Shown piece after piece: positions 56,218 through 64,000 of a DNA stretch of 64,000 nucleotides (positions are counted from its first letter, which is position 1; every line of letters starts with the position of its first letter). The notes below the pieces were generated by a model that saw only the letters and a list, made by a program, of their open reading frames with translations, had not been told where the DNA came from and searched no databases. The DNA comes from Dongia deserti (lineage in GTDB: Bacteria; Pseudomonadota; Alphaproteobacteria; Dongiales; Dongiaceae), in assembly GCF_003574735.1 (NCBI RefSeq), contig NZ_QORW01000008.1, positions 62,001 through 126,000 of the forward strand, in the 5' to 3' direction. The translations under genes were made by a program, and so were the position numbers.

Positions 56218-56957
56218 GCCTGACCCCTACGCTCGAGGTGGCGCTCGAATATCACCGCGACGGCGATCGCGACCAGAGTCGCGATGGTGAGGCCGGCCTT
56301 GTAGGGCAGGGCGGCGAGCAAAGCTGCGAGAATGCCGGCCACCGCCGCCGCAGTCTGCGCGCCGGCTGTGCGCAGCTTCTGCACCACCATGCCGATGAAG
56401 GTGGCGATGGCGGCGAACTCGAGACCCAACCCATCCAGCCCTTTCATCTGCATGCCGACCGCGATGCCGATCATCGTCCAGCAGTTCCAATTGACGTGCA
56501 TGCCGATGATGGATGCCAGGTACGCCCAGTGGCTGTTGCGATGAACGCCAAGGCGGCGATAGCGATCCTCCATCGCGGCGAATGTCTCGTCGGTCAGGCC
56601 AGCGGACAAAATGAAACGCCAACCGAGCGACAAGTGCCGTACATAGCCGACCAGGGTCGCCGCATAGAGCGTGTGGCGCAGATTGAGGATGAACGTGACA
56701 AGCCAGATCACCCAGGCCGGTGTCGCCACCGCCATCAGCGCGATCGCGACGAATTGCGCCGACCCCGAGAACACGAACAGCGACAGAGCCATGGTCTCGA
56801 ACGGAGACAAGTGCAACGGCTGAGAGGTGGCGAGCGCGCCGAAGATCACGCCGAACGGCGCCGCGCCCACCATGAAGGGCAGGGTGATCTTGAGTCCGTC
56901 GAGGATTTCCGTACGACGGCTCGGCGCGGCCGCCCCTAAGTCGGCGGCCGCTTGCAC
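56214..56957 (-). CDS. azlC: AzlC-family branched-chain amino acid exporter
   Basis: The protein has about 247 residues from GTG 56957 (a TTG at 56975, overlapping the MocR stop, is the alternative). The AzlC core is clear: GLKITLPFMVGAAPFGVIFG, FVFSGSAQFVAIALM, FILNLRHTLYAATLVGYVRH and GLTDETFAAM. It has about seven membrane helices. Together with AzlD it exports amino acids. It directly follows the MocR regulator gene, so MocR probably controls it. Confidence 0.92.
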   Translation of the reverse strand: MQAAADLGAAAPSRRTEILDGLKITLPFMVGAAPFGVIFGALATSQPLHLSPFETMALSLFVFSGSAQFVAIALMAVATPAWVIWLVTFILNLRHTLYAATLVGYVRHLSLGWRFILSAGLTDETFAAMEDRYRRLGVHRNSHWAYLASIIGMHVNWNCWTMIGIAVGMQMKGLDGLGLEFAAIATFIGMVVQKLRTAGAQTAAAVAGILAALLAALPYKAGLTIATLVAIAVAVIFERHLERRGQA

Positions 56958-56967
56958 CGTTGTTCCA

Positions 56968-58392
56968 TCAGACAACCGAGAAATCCACTCGCGGTTTTTC
57001 GCGCGCGAGGCGCGCAACAATATCGAGCCCGCGCGCGACCGTGTCGATCGAGCCGGGCGCACTGATGCTGATGCGCACGCCGTTGCGGCCGCTGCGCGAC
57101 AGCGAGAACGTGCTGGTGGGGCAGACCGCGACACCGCGGATGCGCGCCTGCAGCGCAAAGGCATCCGCCGGCCATTCGTCCGGCAAATCGAGCCAGCCAT
57201 GCATCGCCGTCGGGTGGCCGTAGTAGGGCAGACCAGCGAGGATCTCGCGCGCCGCGGCTTGGCGCCGGGTATATTCGTCGCGCCGTTTGGTGGAAATGCG
57301 GTCGCCCTCGCCGTTGTGGATCCAGCGCGCGGCGATCTCCGCAGCCAACGGCGTCGCCAGCCAGGTCGAATGCCGCACCGCGTCGTTGATCAGATTGCAG
57401 TCGTCAGTGAGTGCACCGAGATAGCCGACGCGCAAACCGGGCGCCATCGACTTCGAGACGCTGCTGCAGAACACGCCGAGCTCCGGCGCGAAGTTCACCA
57501 TTGGCTGTGGCGCGTTCGGCACCAGGAAGCCGTAGACGTCATCCTCGACGATCTTCACGCCGTAGCGTCGCGCCACTTCGGCCAGCTCGCGCCGGCGCTG
57601 TTCGGGCACCACGATCGAGGTCGGGTTCTGCAGGTTGGTGACGCAATAGAGCGCCTTGATGTTGCGGCCGCGGCAGGCGGCTTCGAACGCGTCGGGCAGG
57701 ATGCCGTCGTTGTCCATCGGCAGGCCCTGCACGCGGAAGCGCAGGAAGTCGCCGAGGCGGCGCAGACCCGGCCAGGTCAGGCTCTCGGTCAGCACCGTGT
57801 CGCCCGGCTCTGTGATCGCGCCCAGCGCGACCATCACGCCATGTTGCGCGCCGGCAGTGATGAGAACGCGATCCGGATCGACCCGCACGCCGAACTGCGC
57901 GAGCAGCTTCGCGCCGGCTTCGCGGTGCGCACGACTGCCGCCACTGGCCTGATAGTTCAACAGCGCGCCGGCGCTGGCCGAATCCGACAGCTCGCGCAGC
58001 GTCGCGCGCATCATGCCCTCATACTCGCCGCCGGCATCAAGATCGGTCGGCGTGTTGATGCTGAAATCGATGACGTTCGAGTGCGCGATCGCCGCGGCCA
58101 CTGCGGTCGGCACCGGCGCGTTGGTGCGATTGCTGACGCGCACGGCGATATCGCTGCGCACGAAGGTGCCGCGGCCCACTTCGCCGCCGATCAGGCCGCG
58201 CCGCTCCGCTTCGCCATAGGCGCGCGTTACGGTGCCGACTGTCACGCCGAGCTGATAGGCAAGCTCGCGATGGGTGGGAAGGCGATCACCGGGCGAAAGC
58301 CGGCTGGTGCGGATATCGGAGGCCAGCGCATCCGCAATCGCCAGATAGCGCGGGCCGCGGTGACTGCTAAGGTCGGGGATCCAAATTGTCAT
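56968..58392 (-). CDS. MocR-type regulator (GntR wing + PLP-dependent aminotransferase domain)
   Basis: The protein has 474 residues. The GntR helix-turn-helix (about 13-80) reads YLAIADALASDIRTSRLSPG, then THRELAYQLGVTVGTVTRAY. The large fold-type I domain contains VLITAGAQHGVMVALGAITE, CVTNLQNPTSIVVPEQRRRE and the PLP-lysine stretch FCSSVSKSMAPGLRVGYLGA. MocR proteins sense amino compounds through PLP and often bind direct repeats. It heads the azlCD operon and is divergent from a DUF1127 gene. Three direct repeats lie in between. Confidence 0.93.
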   Translation of the reverse strand: MTIWIPDLSSHRGPRYLAIADALASDIRTSRLSPGDRLPTHRELAYQLGVTVGTVTRAYGEAERRGLIGGEVGRGTFVRSDIAVRVSNRTNAPVPTAVAAAIAHSNVIDFSINTPTDLDAGGEYEGMMRATLRELSDSASAGALLNYQASGGSRAHREAGAKLLAQFGVRVDPDRVLITAGAQHGVMVALGAITEPGDTVLTESLTWPGLRRLGDFLRFRVQGLPMDNDGILPDAFEAACRGRNIKALYCVTNLQNPTSIVVPEQRRRELAEVARRYGVKIVEDDVYGFLVPNAPQPMVNFAPELGVFCSSVSKSMAPGLRVGYLGALTDDCNLINDAVRHSTWLATPLAAEIAARWIHNGEGDRISTKRRDEYTRRQAAAREILAGLPYYGHPTAMHGWLDLPDEWPADAFALQARIRGVAVCPTSTFSLSRSGRNGVRISISAPGSIDTVARGLDIVARLAREKPRVDFSVV

Positions 58393-58394
58393 GA

Positions 58395-58465
58395 GGACAA
58401 TGTTTGCGTTGACGGAGGACAATGTCAACCACAATATCGCTGTTCAGGGAGGCAATCGGGACAAT
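58395..58465. promoter_or_regulatory. Three direct GGACAAT repeats, candidate MocR operator
   Basis: GGACAAT occurs at 58395-58401, 58417-58423 and 58459-58465. The first two sit in an identical 11-mer GAGGACAATGT and are 22 bases apart (two helix turns). The third is 42 bases further on. MocR-type regulators such as GabR and PdxR use spaced direct repeats of this kind. The first repeat begins three bases beyond the mocR start codon. Confidence 0.6.
58409..58437 (+). promoter_or_regulatory. Sigma-70-type promoter for the DUF1127 gene
   Basis: TTGACG (58409-58414) and CAATAT (58432-58437) with 17 bases between. The -35 is a five-of-six match; the -10 is weaker. The spacer carries the second GGACAAT repeat, so MocR binding would cover the promoter. 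Confidence 0.45.
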
Positions 58466-58494
58466 CTAACGCTTCTGATGCTGGAGAATGAAAG

Positions 58495-58734
58495 ATGTAT
58501 CGGTACAATACGAGTGACAAATCGGGTTCTTACTTCGTGCGTCCCACGCGTGGCAAGACCGACAGCGGTGCCGTCACGCGCCTCTTCGATCAAGTCTTCA
58601 CCTGGTTCGAGCGTTCGCGTCAGCGCCGTCATCTGGGCGAGCTCGACGACCGCCTGCTGCGCGACATCGGTGTCAGCCGCGCTGAGGTCGAGCACGAGGT
58701 CGCACTGCCGTTCTGGCGCGCCGATCGCGGCTAA
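58495..58734 (+). CDS. DUF1127 (YjiS-like) small protein
   Basis: The protein has 79 residues from ATG 58495. The C-terminal half holds the DUF1127 core: RQRRHLGELDDRLLRDIGVS, with SRAEVEHEVALPFW after it. The N-terminal 30 residues are polar and variable. DUF1127 proteins in alphaproteobacteria bind RNA or regulators and affect carbon and phosphate metabolism. It is divergent from mocR and may be a MocR target. Confidence 0.9.
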   Translation: MYRYNTSDKSGSYFVRPTRGKTDSGAVTRLFDQVFTWFERSRQRRHLGELDDRLLRDIGVSRAEVEHEVALPFWRADRG

Positions 58735-58845
58735 CGCATCGACACTGGAATAGGGACGCGGCGGGCGCTGACGCGGCGGAAAGCCGATGAACGCCCGACG
58801 CATTCCTCCATCGCGCGCGAGTGATCCGCAGCAGAGGGATCCCGG

Positions 58846-59484
58846 ATGTATGTGCCCGCTTCATTCAAGATAATCGAGCAATCGGAGGTGCTGGCGCTGA
58901 TGAAAGCCCATCCCTTCGCGGCGCTCATCAGCCACGATGCCGAAGGGCTCACCGCGACGCACGTGCCGACGGTCACGCGGCTGGAAGGCGAAACGCTCGT
59001 GGCGGAGTGCCATCTCGCGCGTCCCAATCCGCATTGGAAGCGACTGGCCGCCAATCCCGATGCCGAAGCCATGATGATCTTTTCCGGGCCCGACGCCTAC
59101 ATTCGCCCGGGCTGGTATCCATCGAAGGCCGAAGGTGGCAAGACCGTGCCGACGTGGAACTACGCGACCGTCCATGCCTATGGCCGGGTCGAGGTCATCC
59201 AAGAGGGCGCATGGCTGCTGCGCCACGTCACGGAGCTCTCCGAACAGCAGGAGAGTCCGTACGAGATGCCGTGGAAGACCAGCGATGCGCCGGAGCAGTA
59301 CATCGCTGCGTTGATCCGCGGCATCGTCGGCGTTCGCCTCTCCGTCTCGCGCGTCGATGCGAAGGCGAAGATGGGCCAGAACCGCGATCGGCGCGACATT
59401 CGTGGTGCGGCCGACGGACTTGCCGCGCGGGCGCAGCGCTCGGATCTTGCTGTCTCCGCCATGATGCGCGCTGCGCGGAGTTGA
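58846..59484 (+). CDS. FMN-binding negative transcriptional regulator, PaiB family
   Basis: The protein has 212 residues. MYVPASFKIIEQSEVLALMK, HPFAALISHDAEGLTATHVP, CHLARPNPHWKRLAANPDAE and the PGWYPSKAEGGKTVPTWNYA core are typical of PaiB. The split-barrel fold binds FMN; the Bacillus member represses protease and sporulation genes, but a flavin-dependent enzyme role is also suspected. It is the first of a four-gene plus-strand set with two LysE exporters and PhzF. Confidence 0.93.
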   Translation: MYVPASFKIIEQSEVLALMKAHPFAALISHDAEGLTATHVPTVTRLEGETLVAECHLARPNPHWKRLAANPDAEAMMIFSGPDAYIRPGWYPSKAEGGKTVPTWNYATVHAYGRVEVIQEGAWLLRHVTELSEQQESPYEMPWKTSDAPEQYIAALIRGIVGVRLSVSRVDAKAKMGQNRDRRDIRGAADGLAARAQRSDLAVSAMMRAARS

Positions 59485-59489
59485 GCCGC

Positions 59490-60101
59490 GTGACACTCGA
59501 ATCTGCCATCGCATTCGCCATCGGCATGTTCTTTCTGGCTCTATCGCCCGGTCCCGGGTTGGCAACCATCATCTCGCGCGCGTGGGCCTCAGGGCCGGTG
59601 GCTGGGCTCGCCGTGACTGCGGGCCTGGTGCTGGCCGACTTCCTTTTCATGGGCATTGCGGTGCTCGGCCTGACCGCGGTGGCGACGGCGCTCGGCCCGC
59701 TGTTTCAGATCGTCAAATATGCCGGTGCTGCCTATCTGATCTGGCTGGGCTATCGCGCCTTCCGTTCCTCCGGCTTACCCCTGATCGTGAGGCCGAGAAG
59801 CGGAAAGGGCACTATCAAGGACGTTGGTCTCGGTTTCCTGGTCACGCTCGGGAACCCCAAAGCCATTCTGTTCTACGGCGCGCTGCTGCCGACCTTCCTC
59901 GACATGACGCAGATCCGCTTCGCCGACTTCCTGATTCTCGCGGCGATCGTTGTCTTGGCGTCCTATGTCGTCTATGGCAGCTACATCTTTCTGGCGGAGC
60001 GCAGCCGGCGACTTTTGTCGTCGACCGCCGCATCGCGGGTCTTCCATCGCTTGAGTGGATCGGTTCTGATCGGCGCAGGCGTGGCGGTGGCGGCACGATA
60101 G
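59490..60101 (+). CDS. LysE/RhtB-family amino acid exporter
   Basis: The protein has 203 residues from GTG 59490, five bases after paiB. The LysE hallmark FLALSPGPGLATIISRAWAS is at residues 14-33 and LGNPKAILFYGALLPTFLDM near the middle. It has about six membrane helices. The family exports amino acids or homoserine lactones. It is paralogous to the exporter at 60893 but not a recent copy. Confidence 0.92.
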   Translation: MTLESAIAFAIGMFFLALSPGPGLATIISRAWASGPVAGLAVTAGLVLADFLFMGIAVLGLTAVATALGPLFQIVKYAGAAYLIWLGYRAFRSSGLPLIVRPRSGKGTIKDVGLGFLVTLGNPKAILFYGALLPTFLDMTQIRFADFLILAAIVVLASYVVYGSYIFLAERSRRLLSSTAASRVFHRLSGSVLIGAGVAVAAR

Positions 60102-60113
60102 AAGGGGGCTTCG

Positions 60114-60896
60114 ATGGCGCTGAAATTCTTCCAGGTCGACGCGTTTGCCAGCAAGCCATTCGCCGGCAATCCAGCGGCGGTCATGCCGTTGCCCGAATGG
60201 CTGCCCGACGAGACACTGCAGGCGATCGCGGCAGAGCACAATCTGGCGGAGACCGCGTACTTTGTACCGAAGGGGCAGGACTTTCATCTGCGCTGGTTCA
60301 CGCCGACGGTCGAGATGCCGTTGTGCGGACATGCGACGCTCGCCAGCGCCTATATTGCTCTCAATCACCTGGAGCCCGAGCGGGACAATGTTGTCTTCCA
60401 CACGCTCTCCGGCGCGCTGACGGTGGCGCGGGACGGCGAGCGGCTGCTGATGGATTTCCCCACCCGTACAAATGAGCCGGCGCCGGCTTCCGAGATCGCG
60501 CCGGTGGCCGAGGCAATCGGCGCCCAGATCGTCGATCTGCGCCGGGGCTGGACGTATCTGGCCGTGGTGGAGTCGGAGGATATCGTCCGCTACCTCAAGC
60601 CCGACATCGCGAAGATCGCCGCCCTGCCGCTGGATGTCGTCGTCACGGCGCGCGGCGCCAAGGCCGACTTCGTCTCGCGCGTGTTCGTGCCGAAGTTCGG
60701 AATTCCGGAAGACCCCGTGACGGGCGCGGCCCACTGCCTGCTGGTGCCCTATTGGGCGGAAGTGCTGGAGCGCAAGACCTTCTTCGCGCGGCAGGTCTCG
60801 CAACGCGGCGGCGAGCTTTGGCTGCGTCTTGAAGGTGACCGGCTGAAGATGGCGGGCCAGGCCGTGCTCACCGTTACTGGAGAGGTGCTGATTTGA
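60114..60896 (+). CDS. PhzF-family isomerase/epimerase-like protein
   Basis: This is a 260-residue protein of the PhzF fold. FQVDAFASKPFAGNPAAVMP, LAETAYFVPKGQDFHLRWFT (containing the conserved Glu used in proton transfer), EMPLCGHATLASAYI and EDPVTGAAHCLLVPYW are in order. PhzF isomerises a phenazine precursor; most relatives have unknown small-molecule substrates. The stop overlaps the start of the second LysE gene (TTGA), suggesting that it processes a compound that is exported. Confidence 0.94.
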   Translation: MALKFFQVDAFASKPFAGNPAAVMPLPEWLPDETLQAIAAEHNLAETAYFVPKGQDFHLRWFTPTVEMPLCGHATLASAYIALNHLEPERDNVVFHTLSGALTVARDGERLLMDFPTRTNEPAPASEIAPVAEAIGAQIVDLRRGWTYLAVVESEDIVRYLKPDIAKIAALPLDVVVTARGAKADFVSRVFVPKFGIPEDPVTGAAHCLLVPYWAEVLERKTFFARQVSQRGGELWLRLEGDRLKMAGQAVLTVTGEVLI

Positions 60897-61537
60897 CCGC
60901 GTTGATCTCGGTCCCCACGCTCGCTGCTTTCGCCGCCGTGGCCCTTGCGATGGTCCTGACGCCAGGACCGAACATGGCCTATCTCGTGTCGCGCACGATC
61001 TGCCAGGGCCGCGCGGCGGGACTCATTTCGCTCGGTGGCGTCGGCATCGGGTTCGTGATCTATGTGCTGTTGGCCGCCTTCGGCATCACCGCTCTGCTGT
61101 TCGCCGTGCCGTTGGCCTATGACGCGCTGCGTCTCGCTGGCGCCGCCTATCTTGGCTGGATGGCATGGAACGCCCTCAAGCCTGGCGGCGCTTCGCCGTT
61201 TCAGGTGCGCAATCTGCCGGCTGATTCGCATCGCCGGTTGTTCTCGATGGGGCTTTTGACCAGCCTGCTCAATCCCAAGGTCGCGGCGCTTTATCTCTCC
61301 CTGCTGCCGCAGTTCATCGAGCCGGCCAGCGGCAACATCCTCGGCCAGACGGTCCTGCTCGGCATGACGCAGATCACCATCAGCCTCACGGTCAACGCGC
61401 TGATCGTGCTGGCGGCCGGCGCCGTCTCGGCCTTTCTGACGGGGCGGCCGTTCTGGACCCTGGTGCAGCGCTGGCTGATGGGTACGGTGCTGGCCGCGCT
61501 CGCCGTGCGCATGGCCCTCGACACCAGCCGGCGCTGA
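60893..61537 (+). CDS. LysE/RhtB-family amino acid exporter
   Basis: The protein has 214 residues from TTG 60893 overlapping the PhzF stop. Motifs: VALAMVLTPGPNMAYLVSRT near residue 15, RLAGAAYLGWMAWNALKPGG, and the mid-protein GLLTSLLNPKVAALYLSLLP. It has six membrane helices. It is the second exporter in this cluster. Confidence 0.92.
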   Translation: MTALISVPTLAAFAAVALAMVLTPGPNMAYLVSRTICQGRAAGLISLGGVGIGFVIYVLLAAFGITALLFAVPLAYDALRLAGAAYLGWMAWNALKPGGASPFQVRNLPADSHRRLFSMGLLTSLLNPKVAALYLSLLPQFIEPASGNILGQTVLLGMTQITISLTVNALIVLAAGAVSAFLTGRPFWTLVQRWLMGTVLAALAVRMALDTSRR

Positions 61538-61661
61538 TCCCGGCCTGCGCCGCATCGCCGCTTGCGGCGGCGGCGCGATTTCGGCTACTTACCTGTGCCC
61601 AAGGCCCCACAGCACGCGGGGTCGGGGCGCTGTTTACCATCATCCGAGATCGCGCCCACAC

Positions 61662-62795
61662 ATGGCCAACGGCAAGGACCATCAACATCTGCTGCCTGCG
61701 GGGCTGAAAGACGGCCTGCCGCCCGATGCCGCATTCGAAGCGGCAATGGTGGAGCGGCTGATGGCCTGCTTCGCGTCCTGGGGCTATGAGCGCGTAAAGC
61801 CGCCGTTGATCGAGTTCGAGGATGCGCTGCTGTCCGGCATGGGCGCAGCGATGGCGGCGGACACCTTCCGCCTGATGGATCCGGTCTCGCAGCGCATGAT
61901 GGGACTGCGTGCCGATATGACGCCGCAGGTCGGGCGCATCGCTGCCAGCCGGCTGAAGAGCTCGGCCAGGCCGCTGCGTCTCTCCTATGCGGGGCAGGTG
62001 CTGCGCGTGAAGGGCGAGCAGATGCGCCCCGAGCGGCAGATCGGCCAGGCCGGCGTGGAGCTCATCGGCACCGAAAGCGCGGCTGCCGACGCTGAAGCTG
62101 TGCTGCTGGCCGCAGAAGCGTTGAAGCAGCTTGGCGTCGCGGCTCTAGTTGTTGACCTCAACGCACCGATGCTCGCGGTCTCCTATTTGCGCGAATCCGG
62201 CATTGCCGATCCGGCCCCGATCATCGCCGCGCTCGATCGCAAGGATGCTGCGGCGGTGAAGGAACTCGGCGGCGCACTGGCGCCAACCCTGCAGCAATTG
62301 ATGAATGCGGTTGGCGCGCCGGCGCAGGCACTCGATCGCCTGGCCAGTATCGCGCTCACCCCGAGCGCGGCGGCGCAGCGCGATCGCCTGGTCGAAGTGG
62401 CGACGCTGGTGCAGGCTGCGGCCCCCGACCTCGGCCTCAATCTCGATCCCACCGATCACCGCGGATTCGAGTATCATACGGGCGTCACGTTCTCCTTGCT
62501 CGGGCGCGGCGTCGCCGGCGAGTTCGGGCGCGGCGGGCGCTATGTCAACCAGGCGGGCGAGGACGCGACCGGTTTCACGCTCTATCTCGACACGTTGTCG
62601 GCTGCCTTGCCCGCGCCCAAGCCGGCGCGGCGCATCTTCCTGCCGCGCGGCGCGTCGCACGATGCGGCCTTGCGCCTGCGCCAGGAAGGCTGGGTCACCA
62701 TTCACGCGCTCGACAACGGCGCGGAGGATGAGAAGGAAGCGCGCCGCCTCGGCTGCTCGCATCTCTGGCGCAACGGCGCCATTCAAATGCTCTAA
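61662..62795 (+). CDS. hisZ: ATP phosphoribosyltransferase regulatory subunit HisZ
   Basis: This is a 377-residue HisRS-like protein without tRNA synthetase activity that activates the short form of HisG. LLPAGLKDGLPPDAAFEAAM at the start, DTFRLMDPVSQRMMGLRADM, then PQVGRIAA and the later DHRGFEYHTGVTFSLLGRGV are in HisZ order. Anticodon-binding domains are absent, as expected. The hisZ-purA order is common in Rhodospirillales-type genomes. hisG is not in the window. Confidence 0.94.
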   Translation: MANGKDHQHLLPAGLKDGLPPDAAFEAAMVERLMACFASWGYERVKPPLIEFEDALLSGMGAAMAADTFRLMDPVSQRMMGLRADMTPQVGRIAASRLKSSARPLRLSYAGQVLRVKGEQMRPERQIGQAGVELIGTESAAADAEAVLLAAEALKQLGVAALVVDLNAPMLAVSYLRESGIADPAPIIAALDRKDAAAVKELGGALAPTLQQLMNAVGAPAQALDRLASIALTPSAAAQRDRLVEVATLVQAAAPDLGLNLDPTDHRGFEYHTGVTFSLLGRGVAGEFGRGGRYVNQAGEDATGFTLYLDTLSAALPAPKPARRIFLPRGASHDAALRLRQEGWVTIHALDNGAEDEKEARRLGCSHLWRNGAIQML

Positions 62796-62810
62796 CGGAG
62801 ATTTCTCGGC

Positions 62811-64000
62811 ATGGCGAATGTAGCGGTCATCGGCTCGCAATGGGGCGACGAGGGCAAGGGCAAGATCGTCGATTGGCTGTCGGAGCGCGCCGACGTGGTC
62901 GTGCGGTTCCAGGGCGGCCACAATGCGGGCCATACTTTGGTGATTGGCAACAAGACCTACAAGCTCAGCCTGCTGCCCTCGGGCGTCGTGCGAGGCAAGC
63001 TCTCCGTGATCGGCAATGGCGTGGTGGTCGATCCCTGGGCGCTCTTGAAGGAGATTGAGATTCTGCGCGGACAAGGCGTTGCGGTCACGCCGGATGTGCT
63101 CGCGGTGGCGGAGAATGCCGCGCTTATCCTGCCGCTGCACAGCAAGCTCGATCTGCTGCGCGAGGAGGCACGCGGCGCTGGCAAGATCGGCACGACAGGC
63201 CGCGGCATCGGCCCGGCCTACGAGGACAAGGCCGCGCGCCGCGCCATCCGCCTCTGCGACCTGCTCGACCCCGATGCACTGGATGGAAAGGTGCAGAACC
63301 TGCTCCAGCACCACAATGCGCTGCTGCGTGGCCTGGGCGCCGAGGAGGTGAATGCCGCTGAGCTGCTCGCGCAGTTACGCGGGGTGGCGCCCAAGGTTGC
63401 GCCGTTCGTGAAGACCGTCTGGCAGTTGCTCGACGCAGCGCGCAAGCGCAGCGACCGCATCCTGTTCGAAGGCGCGCAGGGTTCGATGCTCGACGTCGAT
63501 CACGGCACCTATCCGTTCGTCACTTCCTCCAACACCGTCGCGGGGCAGGCGGCGACCGGCTCGGGCATCGGTGTCGGCGCGGTCGGCTACGTGCTCGGCA
63601 TCACCAAGGCCTACACAACGCGCGTCGGCTCCGGCCCATTCCCGAGCGAACTCCACGACCAGATCGGCCAGACCCTCGGCGAGCGCGGGCACGAATTCGG
63701 CACGGTCACCGGCCGCAAGCGGCGCTGCGGCTGGTTCGACGCAGCGTTGGTGCGTCAGTCCGCGAAAGTGGGCGGTATCAACGGCATCGCTCTCACCAAG
63801 CTCGACGTGCTCGATGGATTCGAAGAGCTGAAGATCTGCATCGGCTACGACATCAATGGCCAGCACTTCGACTATCTGCCCTCCGCCGCGCATCTGCAGG
63901 CGGCCGCAAAGCCGGTCTACGAAACCGTCGAAGGCTGGTCCGAATCCACCAGGGGCGCGCGCTCCTGGGCGCAGCTGCCGGCAACCGCCATCAAATACAT
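62811..64000 (+). CDS. purA: Adenylosuccinate synthetase, 3' end cut by window
   Basis: Reading from ATG 62811 gives at least 396 residues with no stop before the window ends. It starts [20 protein letters not shown]. The GTP loop, the [12 protein letters not shown]-binding motif, [19 protein letters not shown] and [20 protein letters not shown] follow. The GPFPSELHD and [10 protein letters not shown] regions are present. It makes adenylosuccinate from IMP and aspartate. Only the last 30 or so residues are outside the window. It starts 15 bases after hisZ. Confidence 0.97.
   Translation, partial: MANVAVIGSQWGDEGKGKIVDWLSERADVVVRFQGGHNAGHTLVIGNKTYKLSLLPSGVVRGKLSVIGNGVVVDPWALLKEIEILRGQGVAVTPDVLAVAENAALILPLHSKLDLLREEARGAGKIGTTGRGIGPAYEDKAARRAIRLCDLLDPDALDGKVQNLLQHHNALLRGLGAEEVNAAELLAQLRGVAPKVAPFVKTVWQLLDAARKRSDRILFEGAQGSMLDVDHGTYPFVTSSNTVAGQAATGSGIGVGAVGYVLGITKAYTTRVGSGPFPSELHDQIGQTLGERGHEFGTVTGRKRRCGWFDAALVRQSAKVGGINGIALTKLDVLDGFEELKICIGYDINGQHFDYLPSAAHLQAAAKPVYETVEGWSESTRGARSWAQLPATAIKY

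Noticed and set aside
47679-57000. A type I secretion system next to the RTX gene
   Set aside because: No ABC transporter or membrane-fusion protein gene is found on either side within the window.

Overview
The window is high-GC DNA from an alphaproteobacterium. Three conserved gene neighbourhoods support this: zapA, then 6S RNA, then 5-formyl-THF cyclo-ligase; yebC-ruvCAB-ybgC-tolQRAB-pal-cpoB-tilS-ftsH; and folP/glmM together with hisZ-purA. An ECF sigma/NrsF pair of the Caulobacter SigF type fits too. I would guess a Rhodospirillales-like or related order, but genus cannot be read from the sequence. Almost the whole window is protein-coding; I see no rRNA, tRNA, CRISPR array, insertion sequence or prophage.

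Layout. 1-2.5 kb: a metal/redox-stress locus with NrsF and an ECF sigma factor on the minus strand and, on the plus strand, a bufferin-type metallophore precursor behind a SigF-like promoter. Its two maturation genes (bufB, bufC) are reduced to fused fragments, followed by a DoxX membrane gene. 2.5-9 kb: metF; a diheme peroxidase-cupredoxin-chemoreceptor operon; a class I aldolase/ThiE-like pair. 8.9-12.3 kb: a cofactor-cysteine-free oxidoreductase-fold protein, a glycolipid-binding-domain protein and a CHASE hybrid kinase. 12.4-18.2 kb: gap-tkt, then DUF4164-zapA-6S RNA-cyclo-ligase-ymdB. 18.3-23.8 kb: an accessory stretch (P450 plus ABM monooxygenase, ArsR regulators, SRPBCC protein, and a secreted beta-propeller protein with a damaged 5' end). 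24-37.8 kb: the yebC-ruvCAB-Tol/Pal-tilS-ftsH block, containing a free-standing lipoprotein copy of the TolA C-terminal domain and a second Pal.

37.8-46 kb: two accessory blocks that split the usual ftsH-folP-glmM order. The first has a frameshifted cupin, an oxidoreductase, a hydrolase and a LysR regulator. The second has a glycosyltransferase, twin membrane-anchored TPR proteins and an unknown protein. 46-53.2 kb: glmM and a 1850-residue RTX protein made almost wholly of repeats. 53.8-61.5 kb: a soluble sensor kinase and an amino-acid-efflux-flavoured cluster (AzlCD, MocR regulator, DUF1127, PaiB-like, two LysE exporters, PhzF). 61.7-64 kb: hisZ and the 5' part of purA.

Most functional links follow from operon overlaps (many ATGA/GTGA/TTGA junctions). 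The envelope theme is strong: Tol-Pal with two duplicated parts, CpoB, FtsH, GlmM, a large secreted RTX protein and two membrane-anchored TPR proteins. A palindromic REP-like element related to CTCGTGGATGG...CCATGACG occurs at three intergenic places, and a second GTCAGA-based inverted repeat follows both pal genes.
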